A DNA stretch of 58,523 nucleotides from Mogibacterium sp. (GCA_017433975.1 JAFRGD010000011.1:1-58523), one strand, 5' to 3'. Numbered from the stretch's first letter, positions 26,449-35,422 are shown. The notes: generated by a model from the letters alone, not told the origin. A program made the numbers and translations.

Positions 26449-27099
26449 ATGACACAAAAGATTGTAATGAAGCTCGCGACGCGCGGACAGCGCTTCGGCG
26501 CGGCGATGATCGACAAGATTCCGCAGTGGATATTTACCGGGATCTTCATGTCAAGGGCAGCCGTCCGGATGGCGTACGCGTTCCTGAACGAAGTGAGTTA
26601 TGCATACTACGGCGTCGCCTACGGAACACCGGCAAAACCGTCCCCGATGTGGACGGTGCTCGCGTTGATCTATCTGGCCGTGGAACTGTTCTTCTTCAGC
26701 AGGGGGCAGAGCATCGGCAAGGCCATCGTCGGGCTCCGCGTCGTCGAAGACCGTACCGGCAAGCCGCTCGGCTTCTGGTGGATGCTGTTCCGCGAGTTCT
26801 TCGTCAAGCCGGCCGGCGCCAGCATGTTCCTGCTCGGCTATATTTGGATCTTTGTTGACAATCAGAACCGGTGCTGGCAGGACAAAATCCTGGACACGTA
26901 CGTCATCGACGCGCTCGCCGGGGTCATCTCGGAACGCGGTGTTACGGAAACGCAGCTCGAGGCCGTTGCTACGGACGAGCAGGCTGTAGAGGACGTGGCC
27001 GTAGCGCCGGAAACGGTTACTGAGCCAGTTACAGATGTGATTGAGGGATATGATCCATCACGATATGAAACCGTAGTTAAGCATGCCGGCGAGAACTAA
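26449..27099 (+). CDS. RDD-family membrane protein
   Basis: A 216-residue membrane protein of the RDD family, of unknown transport or stress role. The hallmark residues are R-x8-D in RFGAAMIDKIPQW (about 15-27), the GQSIGKAIVGLRVV motif after the second hydrophobic segment (about 86-99), and DNQNRCWQDKILDTYVI near 142-158. Three hydrophobic segments are seen (about 28-50, 67-85, 118-140). The last 50 residues are acidic and probably cytoplasmic. A TACAAT box lies shortly upstream, after the cold-shock terminator. It is the last gene before a MITE-like element. Confidence 0.85.
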   Translation: MTQKIVMKLATRGQRFGAAMIDKIPQWIFTGIFMSRAAVRMAYAFLNEVSYAYYGVAYGTPAKPSPMWTVLALIYLAVELFFFSRGQSIGKAIVGLRVVEDRTGKPLGFWWMLFREFFVKPAGASMFLLGYIWIFVDNQNRCWQDKILDTYVIDALAGVISERGVTETQLEAVATDEQAVEDVAVAPETVTEPVTDVIEGYDPSRYETVVKHAGEN

Positions 27100-27102
27100 G
27101 GC

Positions 27103-27357
27103 ACTGTACAAACTACTTTAAGCATTTTGCGCGGAAATTCGTTGCAGGTGCTTAAATAATAGCGATTCGTGCTTCGCTTTTCCTGAAAAGATCTTTCGGC
27201 GGCCGTGTAAATTAACGAAAAGCCGCTAGTTCCGCCTGGATTGTTGACAAGAATATATTATCGGTTAACTAAATACTCGTTTTTTCAATAACAAAGACAA
27301 ATGATTAAGCACGTTAACGTCCAAGACCGTTAAAGTGCTTAATTCTTTTTGTACAGT
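27103..27357. mobile_element. MITE-like element with terminal inverted repeats, no ORF
   Basis: The 328-base gap from 27100 to 27427 has no gene but holds this roughly 255-bp unit. Its ends are inverted: ACTGTACAAA at 27103-27112 and its complement at 27348-27357, each followed inward after five bases by TTAAGCA. Each end also has a subterminal hairpin. At the left, TTTAAGCA (27117-27124) pairs with TGCTTAAA (27149-27156). At the right, a 16-base near-perfect stem (27304-27319 with 27328-27343) runs into TCTTTTT and may also terminate transcription. It is A/T-rich against its surroundings. No target duplication is evident, so it may be an old insertion. It is called MITE-like by structure only. 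Confidence 0.55.
27304..27350 (+). terminator. Strong hairpin with T-run inside the MITE-like element
   Basis: ATTAAGCAC plus TTAACG pairs with CGTTAA plus GTGCTTAAT with one mismatch and an eight-base loop, then TCTTTTT. It can end transcripts from the RDD gene and shields the convergent DUF218 gene. Confidence 0.75.
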
Positions 27358-27427
27358 ATAGTTTTCTATGGAAATTTATTAATGCGCGTGGAACGAACCC
27401 TGAGCGCGGAAAGCAAAGTTAGGTCGT

Positions 27428-28915
27428 TTACATCAGGATCGCGATATAGTTGATGGCTGTCATGCCGACGATGCCGAGAATCAGTGCCAGGATGACTTTC
27501 AGGTGGTGCCGGCGTTCGGACGCCAGCGTTGCAATAAACTCGCGGATGGATGCGTTGATCCAGAAGTACCGCTTGGTCGGGCTGCCGACGCCTTCGAGAC
27601 GGTAGCCCTGCTCATAAGCAATAAGGCCTGCCCGGAACACGTGGTAATTGGTCGTCGAGAACGCGACGGCCGGCGTGCTTAAAGCGGTGTTGGTTTGCGA
27701 CTGAATGAGTTCCATCGAGTTGCGGATGTTCTCGTAGGTGTTGCGCGACTGGTTTTCGATCAGAAGACGGGACTCCGGGACGTCGATGGACCGCAGGTAG
27801 TTCGCCATGGCGTCGGCTTCGGAGATTACCTCGTCGGTGCCTTTGCCGCCCAACGGTACGTAAGTGATGTCTTTACCGGTCACGGACTTCTGCATCTCCG
27901 CAAACTCGACCGCGCGGTCCACCCGGGACTTGAGGAGCGGCGTCAGCGTTCCGTCCGGACGGACCTGGCAGCCCAGGATGATGATATAGTCCTTATCAAA
28001 GGCCGGGATGCGCCTGGCAGCCCGCACGCCGAACACCGCAGCCGCGAGCAGGATGCACTCCAGATAGGCGAGAATCGCGTATACAGAGTGCTCAAACGCG
28101 GAGTAGATCTGCGTTCCGATTCCGGTTTCGTTGAAAATATCTACAATCTGCGTCCGCAATATATACCCGTAGATGATCCCCGGCATTACGGTCATCAGGC
28201 AGAGCAGCGCGCCGAGGAAAAAGCCCAGCATGTTCCGCCAGTTGACGCCCTCCTTGCGCATGAGGTTGATGTTGCTGATGCTGACCAGCGAAAACGTGAG
28301 GAGCGCGACCGGAAGGATGAGGTAGGTGAACAGCTCCGCCGCGGCGACGGTCTTTTGGATGGCGGTATCGATGCCGTTGAAGCCGAAAATGCTCCGTGCC
28401 AGATAGAAGAGCAGGAACGTCAGAAACACGAGAAAGCCGAAGTTCATGACGTTTCGGTAGCTGTAGAAGTTCTCCCTGACCTCGGCCCGGAATTTGCGGA
28501 GGCGGTTGAAATAGAACACTGCAATGATGATCAGCAGCGAGATCGGAACCATGACGCCGCCGGTGCAGTCGCCGAAATAGGAGTCCATGGTGATGATGCC
28601 AAAGCGGTGGACGTAGACGCGTTTCATCAGAATGTTCTGACCGTTCGGATTCTGGAAGACGAGGAACGTCCGGCCCCGCTTGATCGCGTCGAGATTGAAT
28701 TCCAGCCGGTCGTTTTCGATGTGGACATCGGAGACCGCGACGACTTGCGGTTCCTCTACGATTGCCTGTATATCTTCGGCGTTCTCGATTGTGTTGAAAT
28801 ACGAGACCTCGGAGAGTTTATAGGATGCGGAGTAGTGCTTCCCGCCGATTGCGATGACCGCAAAGGAGAGAGCGAGAAGACATAGAATTAAAACTAGGTA
28901 GGTTCGTTTCTTCAT
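27428..28915 (-). CDS. Membrane protein with C-terminal DUF218 (YdcF/SanA-type) domain
   Basis: A 495-residue minus-strand protein. Residues 5-23 form a membrane anchor or signal, followed by an extracytoplasmic stretch of about 100 residues. A block of five to six hydrophobic segments follows (about 120-305). The DUF218 domain spans about 315-450, with IIILGCQVRPDGTLTPLL, an RVDRAVEFAE helix, the GGKGTDEVISEADAM turn, ENQSRNTYENI and FSTTNYHVFRAG. A final hydrophobic helix ends the chain. YdcF/SanA/ElyC relatives affect envelope biogenesis; the reaction is not known. It stands alone between convergent and divergent neighbours. TATAAT is seen on the minus strand near 28956-28961. Confidence 0.82.
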   Translation of the reverse strand: MKKRTYLVLILCLLALSFAVIAIGGKHYSASYKLSEVSYFNTIENAEDIQAIVEEPQVVAVSDVHIENDRLEFNLDAIKRGRTFLVFQNPNGQNILMKRVYVHRFGIITMDSYFGDCTGGVMVPISLLIIIAVFYFNRLRKFRAEVRENFYSYRNVMNFGFLVFLTFLLFYLARSIFGFNGIDTAIQKTVAAAELFTYLILPVALLTFSLVSISNINLMRKEGVNWRNMLGFFLGALLCLMTVMPGIIYGYILRTQIVDIFNETGIGTQIYSAFEHSVYAILAYLECILLAAAVFGVRAARRIPAFDKDYIIILGCQVRPDGTLTPLLKSRVDRAVEFAEMQKSVTGKDITYVPLGGKGTDEVISEADAMANYLRSIDVPESRLLIENQSRNTYENIRNSMELIQSQTNTALSTPAVAFSTTNYHVFRAGLIAYEQGYRLEGVGSPTKRYFWINASIREFIATLASERRHHLKVILALILGIVGMTAINYIAILM

Positions 28916-29087
28916 GGGCTTTTGAGCGGTTCAATGGATGATGACTGCCGGACATATTATACCAAAACGGGCGGTGAAAAACATCCCCGAAGCCCGATGA
29001 CCGCAAGCGCAGCCGCGCCGGTAAAGTTCAGAATAAGAACACAATGCGCGGGGCAAAGATGGTATAATGATAACAGGAGGAGTGGAC

Positions 29088-30284
29088 ATGAGCTTGGAAA
29101 TCAAGGGCGGAACGATATATAGAGAAGGCGCGTTCGTTGCGAACGAAGGCCTCGTCATTGAGAACGGGGAGGGAGTTATCGACGTTGGTAACTCTTTTCT
29201 TTTGCCCGGGCTGTGTGACGTGCACGTGCACTTCCGGGAGCCGGGGCAGGAATATAAGGAGACCATCGAGACCGGGAGCCGCGCGGCCGCGCGCGGCGGG
29301 TTCACGACGGTCTGCACCATGCCGAACCTGAACCCGCCGCCGGGGGACCTCGATGCACTGCGGGTCTCGCTGGCGTGCATCGAGCGCGGCCGCGCTTCCG
29401 GCGCCGCGATTCAGATCGTCCCGTACGGGACCATCACGCGGGCCAGGGACGGCCGGGGAGAGCTTTCGGACATGGAAGCCCTGGCGCCTTACGTCTGCGG
29501 CTTTTCCGACGACGGAACGGGCGTGCAGGACCGCGCCAACATGCGCGCCGCCATGGAACTCGCAAAGAGCGTCGGCCGCCTGATCGTCGCGCACTGCGAG
29601 GACGACGAGCTGGTCCGGAGCGGCCGGATCCGAGAGAGCGAATGGCGGCAGATCGAGCGCGACGTCAAACTCGCCGACGAGACCGGTTGCGGGTACCATG
29701 TCTGTCACATCTCCTGCCGCGAGAGCGTCGAGGTCATCCGCGAGGCAAAGAAGAGCGGAGTGGACGTGACGTGCGAGACGGCGCCGCATTATCTGCTTCT
29801 CGATACAGATACGCTTGAACGCGACATCAACGCCGCACCGGCATTCGGAGGACGGTACAAGATGAACCCGCCGATCAAGGACCGGGCGGACCGCATCGCC
29901 TTGATTGAGGGGGCGCTCGACGGGACGGTGGACATGATCGCGACGGACCACGCGCCGCACAGCGACGCGGAGAAACGCACCGGCTTTGCAAAGAGCCTGA
30001 ATGGAATCACGGGTCTCGAATGCGCGTTTCCGGCGCTTTACACCTGGCTCGTACAGGCGGGCGCCATGCCGCTGGAACGGCTGGTCGAGATGATGGCGGA
30101 CGCGCCGCGGCGGCGCTTCGGCTTTGCCGACAACGGGTATTCGGTATGGGACTTTGAGACACCGTACCGGATCGACAGTGCAACCTTCTGCTCAAAAGGC
30201 AAGTGGACGCCGTTCGACGGCTGGCCGGTCTACGGACGCAACCGGATGACGATCTGCGACGGGCGGATCGTCTGGAAAGGATAG
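29088..30284 (+). CDS. pyrC: Dihydroorotase
   Basis: PyrC closes carbamoyl-aspartate to dihydroorotate in pyrimidine synthesis. From the ATG at 29088 the protein has 398 residues; AGGAGGAG lies just before this ATG, while an earlier in-frame ATG (29067) overlaps the TATAAT at 29063-29068 and is unlikely. Metal-site motifs of type I enzymes are visible: DVHVHFREPG (His46, His48), AHCEDDEL, CHISCRESVEVI and ATDHAPHSDAEK with the catalytic Asp. It opens the operon pyrC-pyrK-pyrD-pyrF-pyrE. The -10 lies very close to the ribosome site, so the leader is short and a PyrR-type attenuator is not seen. Confidence 0.94.
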   Translation: MSLEIKGGTIYREGAFVANEGLVIENGEGVIDVGNSFLLPGLCDVHVHFREPGQEYKETIETGSRAAARGGFTTVCTMPNLNPPPGDLDALRVSLACIERGRASGAAIQIVPYGTITRARDGRGELSDMEALAPYVCGFSDDGTGVQDRANMRAAMELAKSVGRLIVAHCEDDELVRSGRIRESEWRQIERDVKLADETGCGYHVCHISCRESVEVIREAKKSGVDVTCETAPHYLLLDTDTLERDINAAPAFGGRYKMNPPIKDRADRIALIEGALDGTVDMIATDHAPHSDAEKRTGFAKSLNGITGLECAFPALYTWLVQAGAMPLERLVEMMADAPRRRFGFADNGYSVWDFETPYRIDSATFCSKGKWTPFDGWPVYGRNRMTICDGRIVWKG

Positions 30285-30287
30285 ATT

Positions 30288-31019
30288 ATGCAGGATATTG
30301 TAAGCAGAATCCTCGAGAATAAAAAAATCGCCGAGGGCGTATATAAGATGACCCTCGAGACCGAGTTTTGCCAGTTCGAGGCGCCGGGCCAGTTCGCCAT
30401 GGTCGAAGTACCGGGGCGGTTTCTCCGGCGGCCGATTTCGGTCAGCGAATACGACAGCGGCCGCTATACGCTGGTGTATAAGGTCGTCGGCAAGGGAACG
30501 CTCGACATGAGCCGGATGGCCGCCAGCGAAGAAGTTGACGCGCTGACCGGGCTTGGAAACGGCTATGACGTCTCCGCCATTCCGGACGGTGCGGTGATCG
30601 TCGGCGGGGGCATCGGAATCCCTCCGATGCTCGGACTGGTCAAGCAGCTGGTCATGGCGGGAAAGTCATGCTGGGTCGTTCTCGGCTTCAACCGCGCGGA
30701 GGAAATGTTCATGGTCGATGACTTCCGCATGTTTACCAACGATCTGACGATCATGACTGCGGACGGAAGCCGCGGGCGGAAGGGCTTCGTCACGGACGCC
30801 TTCGACCACGTCCCTTACATCTGCGCCTGCGGGCCGCTGCCGATGCTCAAGGCCCTCCGCGATAAGTGCGACGGAGGACAGTTCAGCCTGGAGGCCAGGA
30901 TGGGGTGCGGCTTCGGCGCCTGCATGGGATGCTCGATTGAGACAACAGAGGGACCGCGCCGCATCTGCAAAGAGGGGCCGGTATTTGACAAGGAGGTCGT
31001 ACTATGGGAGAGAATTTAG
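30288..31019 (+). CDS. pyrK: Dihydroorotate dehydrogenase electron-transfer subunit PyrK
   Basis: The FAD and [2Fe-2S] subunit that lets class 1B dihydroorotate dehydrogenase use NAD+. The 243-residue protein has the flavin-binding RFLRRPISVSEYDSG (about 45-59), the nucleotide loop GGGIGIPPMLGLVKQL, CACGPLPML, and a C-terminal [2Fe-2S] group with MGCGFGACMGC and a later Cys in RRICKEG. It begins three bases after pyrC and overlaps pyrD by 16 bases, in line with a stable PyrK/PyrD complex. Confidence 0.94.
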   Translation: MQDIVSRILENKKIAEGVYKMTLETEFCQFEAPGQFAMVEVPGRFLRRPISVSEYDSGRYTLVYKVVGKGTLDMSRMAASEEVDALTGLGNGYDVSAIPDGAVIVGGGIGIPPMLGLVKQLVMAGKSCWVVLGFNRAEEMFMVDDFRMFTNDLTIMTADGSRGRKGFVTDAFDHVPYICACGPLPMLKALRDKCDGGQFSLEARMGCGFGACMGCSIETTEGPRRICKEGPVFDKEVVLWERI

Positions 31020-31927
31020 TTCCGGATACGTCGGTCGAACTGGCAGGGCTGCTGCTCCGCAACCCGGTCATGCCGTCCAGCGGAACCTTCGGATACGGAT
31101 TGGAATATAAGGATTTGTATGAGCTCGACACGCTCGGGGCGGTCGTAACCAAGAGCGTGACGCGCGAGCCGCGCTACGGGAACCCGCTCCCGCGCATCGC
31201 GGAGTGCGACAGCGGCATGATGAACTCCATCGGACTGCAGAATCCGGGCATCGACCACGCGCTGGAGATCGACTTTCCGGCGCTCCGGCAGGTCTACGAC
31301 GGACCAATCATCGCCAACATCAGCGGCTTCAGCGTCGGGGAATTTGCGGAACTCGCCGCGCGGTTCGAAAAAGTGAACTATGTGAGCGCGCTCGAGGTCA
31401 ATATCAGCTGCCCGAACGTTCACGAGGGCGGCGCGACGTTCGGTCAGGACCCGGTGCTCGCCAAGGAGATCACGCAGGCGGTCAAGGAGGTATCGACCAA
31501 GCCGGTTTTCATGAAGCTGACGCCGAACGTGACCGACATCACGGAGATTGCGCTCGCGTGCGAGGCGGGCGGCGCGGACGGAATCAGCATGATCAATAAC
31601 TTCAAAGCGATGCGAATCGACGTCCGCACCCGCAAAACGATCACCGCGGAAAAATACGCGGGCCTCTCCGGCCCGGCCATCCGGCCGATCGCGCAGCGGA
31701 TGGTCAACGAAGTCTATCACGCCGTCCGGATTCCAATCATTGGGATCGGCGGCATCCGCACCGCGGACGACGTGCTCGAGATGGTCATGGCAGGGGCGAC
31801 GGCGATTCAGATGGGAAGCGCCAACCTCCGCGACCCGTGGGCCTGCAAAAAAGTCATCAAAGCGTTGCCGCACCGCATGCACGAGCTTGGAATCAGCGAC
31901 CTGGACGAAATCCGGGGCGTTGTCTAA
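31004..31927 (+). CDS. pyrD: Dihydroorotate dehydrogenase, class 1B catalytic subunit
   Basis: An FMN enzyme oxidising dihydroorotate to orotate. The 307 residues include MPSSGTFGYG near the start, the active-site EVNISCPNVHEGG with the catalytic Cys, FMKLTPNVTDI, GLSGPAIRP and the FMN-phosphate stretch GIGGIRTADDVLEM with AGATAIQMGSA. Cys at the base position marks the class 1 cytosolic type, and pyrK alongside marks 1B. GGAGG lies inside the end of pyrK before its ATG. Confidence 0.96.
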   Translation: MGENLVPDTSVELAGLLLRNPVMPSSGTFGYGLEYKDLYELDTLGAVVTKSVTREPRYGNPLPRIAECDSGMMNSIGLQNPGIDHALEIDFPALRQVYDGPIIANISGFSVGEFAELAARFEKVNYVSALEVNISCPNVHEGGATFGQDPVLAKEITQAVKEVSTKPVFMKLTPNVTDITEIALACEAGGADGISMINNFKAMRIDVRTRKTITAEKYAGLSGPAIRPIAQRMVNEVYHAVRIPIIGIGGIRTADDVLEMVMAGATAIQMGSANLRDPWACKKVIKALPHRMHELGISDLDEIRGVV

Positions 31928-31958
31928 GATTTAGTTGATAAATTAAGGATTTTAAGAA

Positions 31959-32684
31959 ATGAAACCACAGATCATCATCGCGCTGGACTTTAAATCCAAA
32001 GAGGAGGCGCTCGCGTTCGTCGGGCGGTTCACGGATCCGGCGTATTTCAAAATCGGGATGGAGCTTTTTTACGCCGCGGGACCGGACGTCGTCCGCGAGG
32101 TGAAGGCCAGGGGACACAAAGTATTCCTCGACCTCAAGCTGCACGACATCCCGAATACGGTCAAAAGCGCGATGCGCGTGCTCGGAACGCTGGGCGTCGA
32201 CATGACCAACGTACATGCCGCAGGCGGCCGCCGGATGATGGCGGCGGCGCTCGAGGGATTGACCGAAGGCGCTGCAGTGCGCGCGGAGCAGACCGGTGAG
32301 CCTGCGACGCGGCCGCTGCTCATCGCGGTGACCCAGTTGACTTCTACAGATCAGGCTATGCTTGGTGAAGAGCTTTGCATCTCCGGTGACATGAAGGACG
32401 TCGTGGCGCACTACGCGCGGAATGCCGCCGCAGCCGGCCTGGACGGCGTTGTCTGTTCCGCCTGGGAGGCCGGGGACATCCACGGACAGGTGGATCCGGG
32501 CTTTCTCACGGTAACCCCGGGCATCCGCCTCGCGGGAGACGCGGCAGACGATCAGAGCCGGATCGCGACACCGGCGCGGGCAGTTGCGCTCGGCGCGGAT
32601 TATCTCGTCATCGGGCGGAGCATTACACGCGCAGACGACCCTGTGGCGGCCTATCAGCGTTGCCTGCGGGAAATGGAGGAGTAA
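31959..32684 (+). CDS. pyrF: Orotidine 5'-phosphate decarboxylase
   Basis: The last step to UMP. The 241-residue TIM barrel has [14 protein letters not shown] at the start, the catalytic network [17 protein letters not shown] (about 47-63), [10 protein letters not shown] near the phosphate site and [15 protein letters not shown] at the end. These are features of the bacterial PyrF type with a [10 protein letters not shown] motif. It follows pyrD after 31 bases and pyrE begins one base after its stop. Confidence 0.95.
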   Translation: MKPQIIIALDFKSKEEALAFVGRFTDPAYFKIGMELFYAAGPDVVREVKARGHKVFLDLKLHDIPNTVKSAMRVLGTLGVDMTNVHAAGGRRMMAAALEGLTEGAAVRAEQTGEPATRPLLIAVTQLTSTDQAMLGEELCISGDMKDVVAHYARNAAAAGLDGVVCSAWEAGDIHGQVDPGFLTVTPGIRLAGDAADDQSRIATPARAVALGADYLVIGRSITRADDPVAAYQRCLREMEE

Positions 32685-32685
32685 G

Positions 32686-33300
32686 ATGACGACAGAACAA
32701 AAGATTGCAACCGGCCTGCTTCAGATCGGAGCAGTGTTTCTGCGGCCGGACGAACCGTTCCTCTGGGCGAGCGGGATCGAGAGCCCGATTTATTGCGACA
32801 ACCGTCTGACGTTGACAGCGCCGGACGTGAGGAATCTGATAGAGAACGAGATGGCTCGTGTCATCGGAACGGAGTTCCCGGATTGTGACAAGCTGATGGG
32901 GACCAGCACGGCCGGCATCGCGCATGCAGCCATCACGGCTCATATCATGGGGCTTCCGATGGGATACGTCCGCGGCAGCTCCAAATCGCACGGCCGGAAC
33001 AACCGGATCGAAGGCCGGCTGGACCCGGGCGACAAGGTCGTCGTCGTTGAGGACCTGATCTCCACCGGCGGTTCTTCCATCGAAGTGGTCGACGCGCTCC
33101 GGGACGCCGGTGCGGACGTCCTCGGTGTGATCAGTATCTTTACCTATGGAACGAAACGGGCGGACGACGCGTTTGCCGCCGCAGGCGTCCGCAAGGTGAG
33201 CCTGTGCAGCGCAGACACGTTGATCAACGTCGCCGTTGCGTCTGATTACATTTCAGAGGCGCAGGGCGTTGACGTATTGCGCTTTTTGAAAGAACTCTAG
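32686..33300 (+). CDS. pyrE: Orotate phosphoribosyltransferase
   Basis: PyrE joins orotate to PRPP. From the ATG at 32686, one base after the pyrF stop, it has 204 residues. A longer frame runs into pyrF, but the MTTEQKIATGLLQIGA start has GGAGG upstream and the right length. The PRPP loop is VVVVEDLISTGGSS (about 114-127) and the FLWASGIESPIYCDNR segment binds orotate. It closes the operon; pyrB, carAB and pyrR are not in the window. Confidence 0.94.
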   Translation: MTTEQKIATGLLQIGAVFLRPDEPFLWASGIESPIYCDNRLTLTAPDVRNLIENEMARVIGTEFPDCDKLMGTSTAGIAHAAITAHIMGLPMGYVRGSSKSHGRNNRIEGRLDPGDKVVVVEDLISTGGSSIEVVDALRDAGADVLGVISIFTYGTKRADDAFAAAGVRKVSLCSADTLINVAVASDYISEAQGVDVLRFLKEL

Positions 33301-33302
33301 AT

Positions 33303-33351
33303 TTGACTTTTTTCGAACAATAGTGTAAAATTAATTAGTTAACAGTAACTA
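33303..33351 (+). promoter_or_regulatory. Promoter and inverted repeat before the secreted protease
   Basis: TTGACT (33303-33308) and TAAAAT (33326-33331) with a 17-base spacer. TAGTTA-ACAG-TAACTA (33336-33351) is a perfect inverted repeat that falls at the predicted transcription start, as an operator would. Confidence 0.72.
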
Positions 33352-33374
33352 TTCAGGGTAAACGGGAGCCTCCT

Positions 33375-35354
33375 ATGAGACGAGAGTTCAGAAGCAAGTT
33401 CATTGCCGTCATCACGTGCATGATGATGGTCTTTTGCATGCTTCCGCAGGCTTCCTTTGCGGAGGACAACGTACCAGACGGGGACGTGAAGGTCACCGAG
33501 GACGGGGTGCGGGTCGAGGTCACGGACTCCGTCACGGAGTTTTCCGACAGCATTCAGACGGATTCCGGCGAGGCGTTCATCGAGATCGAACCGGACGAGG
33601 TCGAGACTTATGAAGAAAGCGATCTCTACACTGTCAATGAGAGCCCTGACGGGACCGTCGAGGCGGTTTCCATCTATTCCTCAAAACGTCTTGTAATCTA
33701 TACCACGGACGAAATCGCCGATACTTTTGGCGCGGAGCGCGCGGCGTTTTACAAGAACCGGTACGTGCTCGTTTACGACAGCGAAGAAGCGACCCGGGAC
33801 GCCTACGAGCAGCTGCAGGCAGTCTACGGCGACAGCGTCATCATTGACGTCCCGATTAAGATTCCGGCAGCATCGGCTGCGGGCTGGGGCACGGACTACA
33901 TGGAGTTGGACGACCACACGGCATATTGTATCGACCAGTCGTACAGTGGCACTGTAACGGTCGCGGTGCTCGATTCCGGAGTGAACGGGTCACATATCAT
34001 CTTTGACGAGACCGCCTTCGTGAACGGCTATAATTTTGTCGAGGGCAGTGAGAACTGGACAGACGATAACGGCCACGGCACGGCGGTCGCAGGCATCATC
34101 GCGGAGTCCACACCGTCCAGCGTCAGAATCATGCCGGTCAAGGTTCTGGACAGCAGTGGAAACGGTCACATCACGGACATAGAGAACGGACTCGACTACG
34201 CCTGTGCGCACGGAGCGGACGTCGTCAACATGAGCTTTGAGATCGTCATCGCCAATTATGATGAAACCTACCTTGATTCGCTGTACGGATGGGCGGCTTC
34301 GATGGACGGAACCATGTCCGAATACGCCGGCCGCGGGGTGATTTTCATCGCTGCGTCGGGCAACGAGGGGCTCGACATTGATACGGGGTACTGCTATCCG
34401 GCGGTTTCTCAGTATACGATTTCCGCAGGTGCGATCAATAACTCCGGAACGCTCTGGGGCCGCTCCAATTACGGCAGTTCGCTCGATTACGTGGCCCCGG
34501 GGTACAACGTTTCCGTCGCTTCCGGGAGCGACAACGTCTCGTTTGTCACAAAGAGCGGGACATCGTTTGCCTGCCCATACATTTCTGCAGCGGCTGCCCT
34601 GGTCAAACTGGAGAACCCGTCTGCCGGTAAGTCAGCGGTCAAGTCTTATCTGGATTCCATCTCCGTAGACCTTGGGGCCGAGGGCAGAGATGTCTACTGC
34701 GGGAACGGCTGCCCTAAATTTGCAGCGTATTCGGGCGGCTCTCAGGGCGGGGACGAACCGGGAGGAGATGAACCGGGAGGAAATGAACCCGGCGGTACGG
34801 AGCCGGAGCCAGTCGTTGTCACGATTAATTTGGCCAAATCGGGCAAGCTGAGCGGGCTAAAGAATGCGACGTATACTGGTAAGGCGATCTACCCATCGCC
34901 GGTTGTTACCTGCGAAGGCAAGACGCTCAAACGTAATACAGATTATACGGTATCCTATAAGAATTATCGAAATGTCGGAACGGCGACCGTCACCGTTAAG
35001 GGAAAGGGGAATTACACCGGGACGCTGACCGGGACATTCAAGATTCTTCCAAAGGGGACGACCATCTCCAAGCTGACCCGTGCGAGCAAGGCAATCACGG
35101 TCAACTGGAAAAAACAATCCACCAAGATGTCCACGACCCTGATTACGGGGTATCAGATCCAGCTCGCGACGGACAGCAAGTTTACGAAGAATAAAAAAAC
35201 CGTGACGGTTCAAGGTTACTCAAAGACGTCCACCAAAGTGACAAAGCTGAAGGCCAAGACCCGGTACTATGTCCGCATCCGGACCTATAAGTCTATCAAC
35301 GGGACAAAATACTACTCCTTGTGGAGCGCGGCCAAGTACATAACGACAAACTGA
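33375..35354 (+). CDS. Secreted subtilisin-like (S8) serine protease with Ig-like and fibronectin III-like domains
   Basis: A 659-residue exported protease. Residues 1-29 are a signal peptide ending in SFA. A propeptide-like region with acidic stretches follows to about 180. The S8 domain has all three active residues: Asp in VAVLDSGVNGSH (about 200), His in NGHGTAVAG (about 235) and Ser in SGTSFACPYISAAAALV (about 396). A linker of GGDEPGG-type repeats (about 455-475) leads to an Ig-like module (YTGKAIYPSP, DYTVSYKNYRNVGTATVTV, GKGNYTGTLTGTF) and a fibronectin III-like module (KLTRASKAITVNW, KTRYYVRIRTYK). No sortase motif is seen, so it is released or held by its C-terminal modules. Targets are unknown. 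Confidence 0.92.
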   Translation: MRREFRSKFIAVITCMMMVFCMLPQASFAEDNVPDGDVKVTEDGVRVEVTDSVTEFSDSIQTDSGEAFIEIEPDEVETYEESDLYTVNESPDGTVEAVSIYSSKRLVIYTTDEIADTFGAERAAFYKNRYVLVYDSEEATRDAYEQLQAVYGDSVIIDVPIKIPAASAAGWGTDYMELDDHTAYCIDQSYSGTVTVAVLDSGVNGSHIIFDETAFVNGYNFVEGSENWTDDNGHGTAVAGIIAESTPSSVRIMPVKVLDSSGNGHITDIENGLDYACAHGADVVNMSFEIVIANYDETYLDSLYGWAASMDGTMSEYAGRGVIFIAASGNEGLDIDTGYCYPAVSQYTISAGAINNSGTLWGRSNYGSSLDYVAPGYNVSVASGSDNVSFVTKSGTSFACPYISAAAALVKLENPSAGKSAVKSYLDSISVDLGAEGRDVYCGNGCPKFAAYSGGSQGGDEPGGDEPGGNEPGGTEPEPVVVTINLAKSGKLSGLKNATYTGKAIYPSPVVTCEGKTLKRNTDYTVSYKNYRNVGTATVTVKGKGNYTGTLTGTFKILPKGTTISKLTRASKAITVNWKKQSTKMSTTLITGYQIQLATDSKFTKNKKTVTVQGYSKTSTKVTKLKAKTRYYVRIRTYKSINGTKYYSLWSAAKYITTN

Positions 35355-35388
35355 CATTACCGCGGAACCGTTTTCGGGGCATAACATA

Positions 35389-35422
35389 TTGAAACATTGA
35401 AATGTTATTGATATAATAACAT
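35389..35422 (+). promoter_or_regulatory. nnr promoter with a palindromic operator over the -10 box
   Basis: TTGAAA (35389-35394) and a consensus TATAAT (35412-35417) with a 17-base spacer. ATGTTATT (35402-35409) and AATAACAT (35415-35422) form a perfect inverted repeat around GATAT that covers the -10 element. Size and symmetry fit a TetR-type operator; the TetR gene downstream of nnr is a candidate binder. Confidence 0.75.

Noticed and set aside
27103..27357. Assigning the MITE-like element to a named IS family.
   Set aside because: The ends resemble several families only in a few bases and no target-site duplication is evident.
29041..29087. PyrR-type attenuator before pyrC.
   Set aside because: The -10 box lies only about 20 bases from the start codon, leaving no room for an anti-terminator and terminator.
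35361..35385. A third copy of the 28-bp repeat near CGGAACCG at 35371.
   Set aside because: Only about eight bases match, which is expected by chance.
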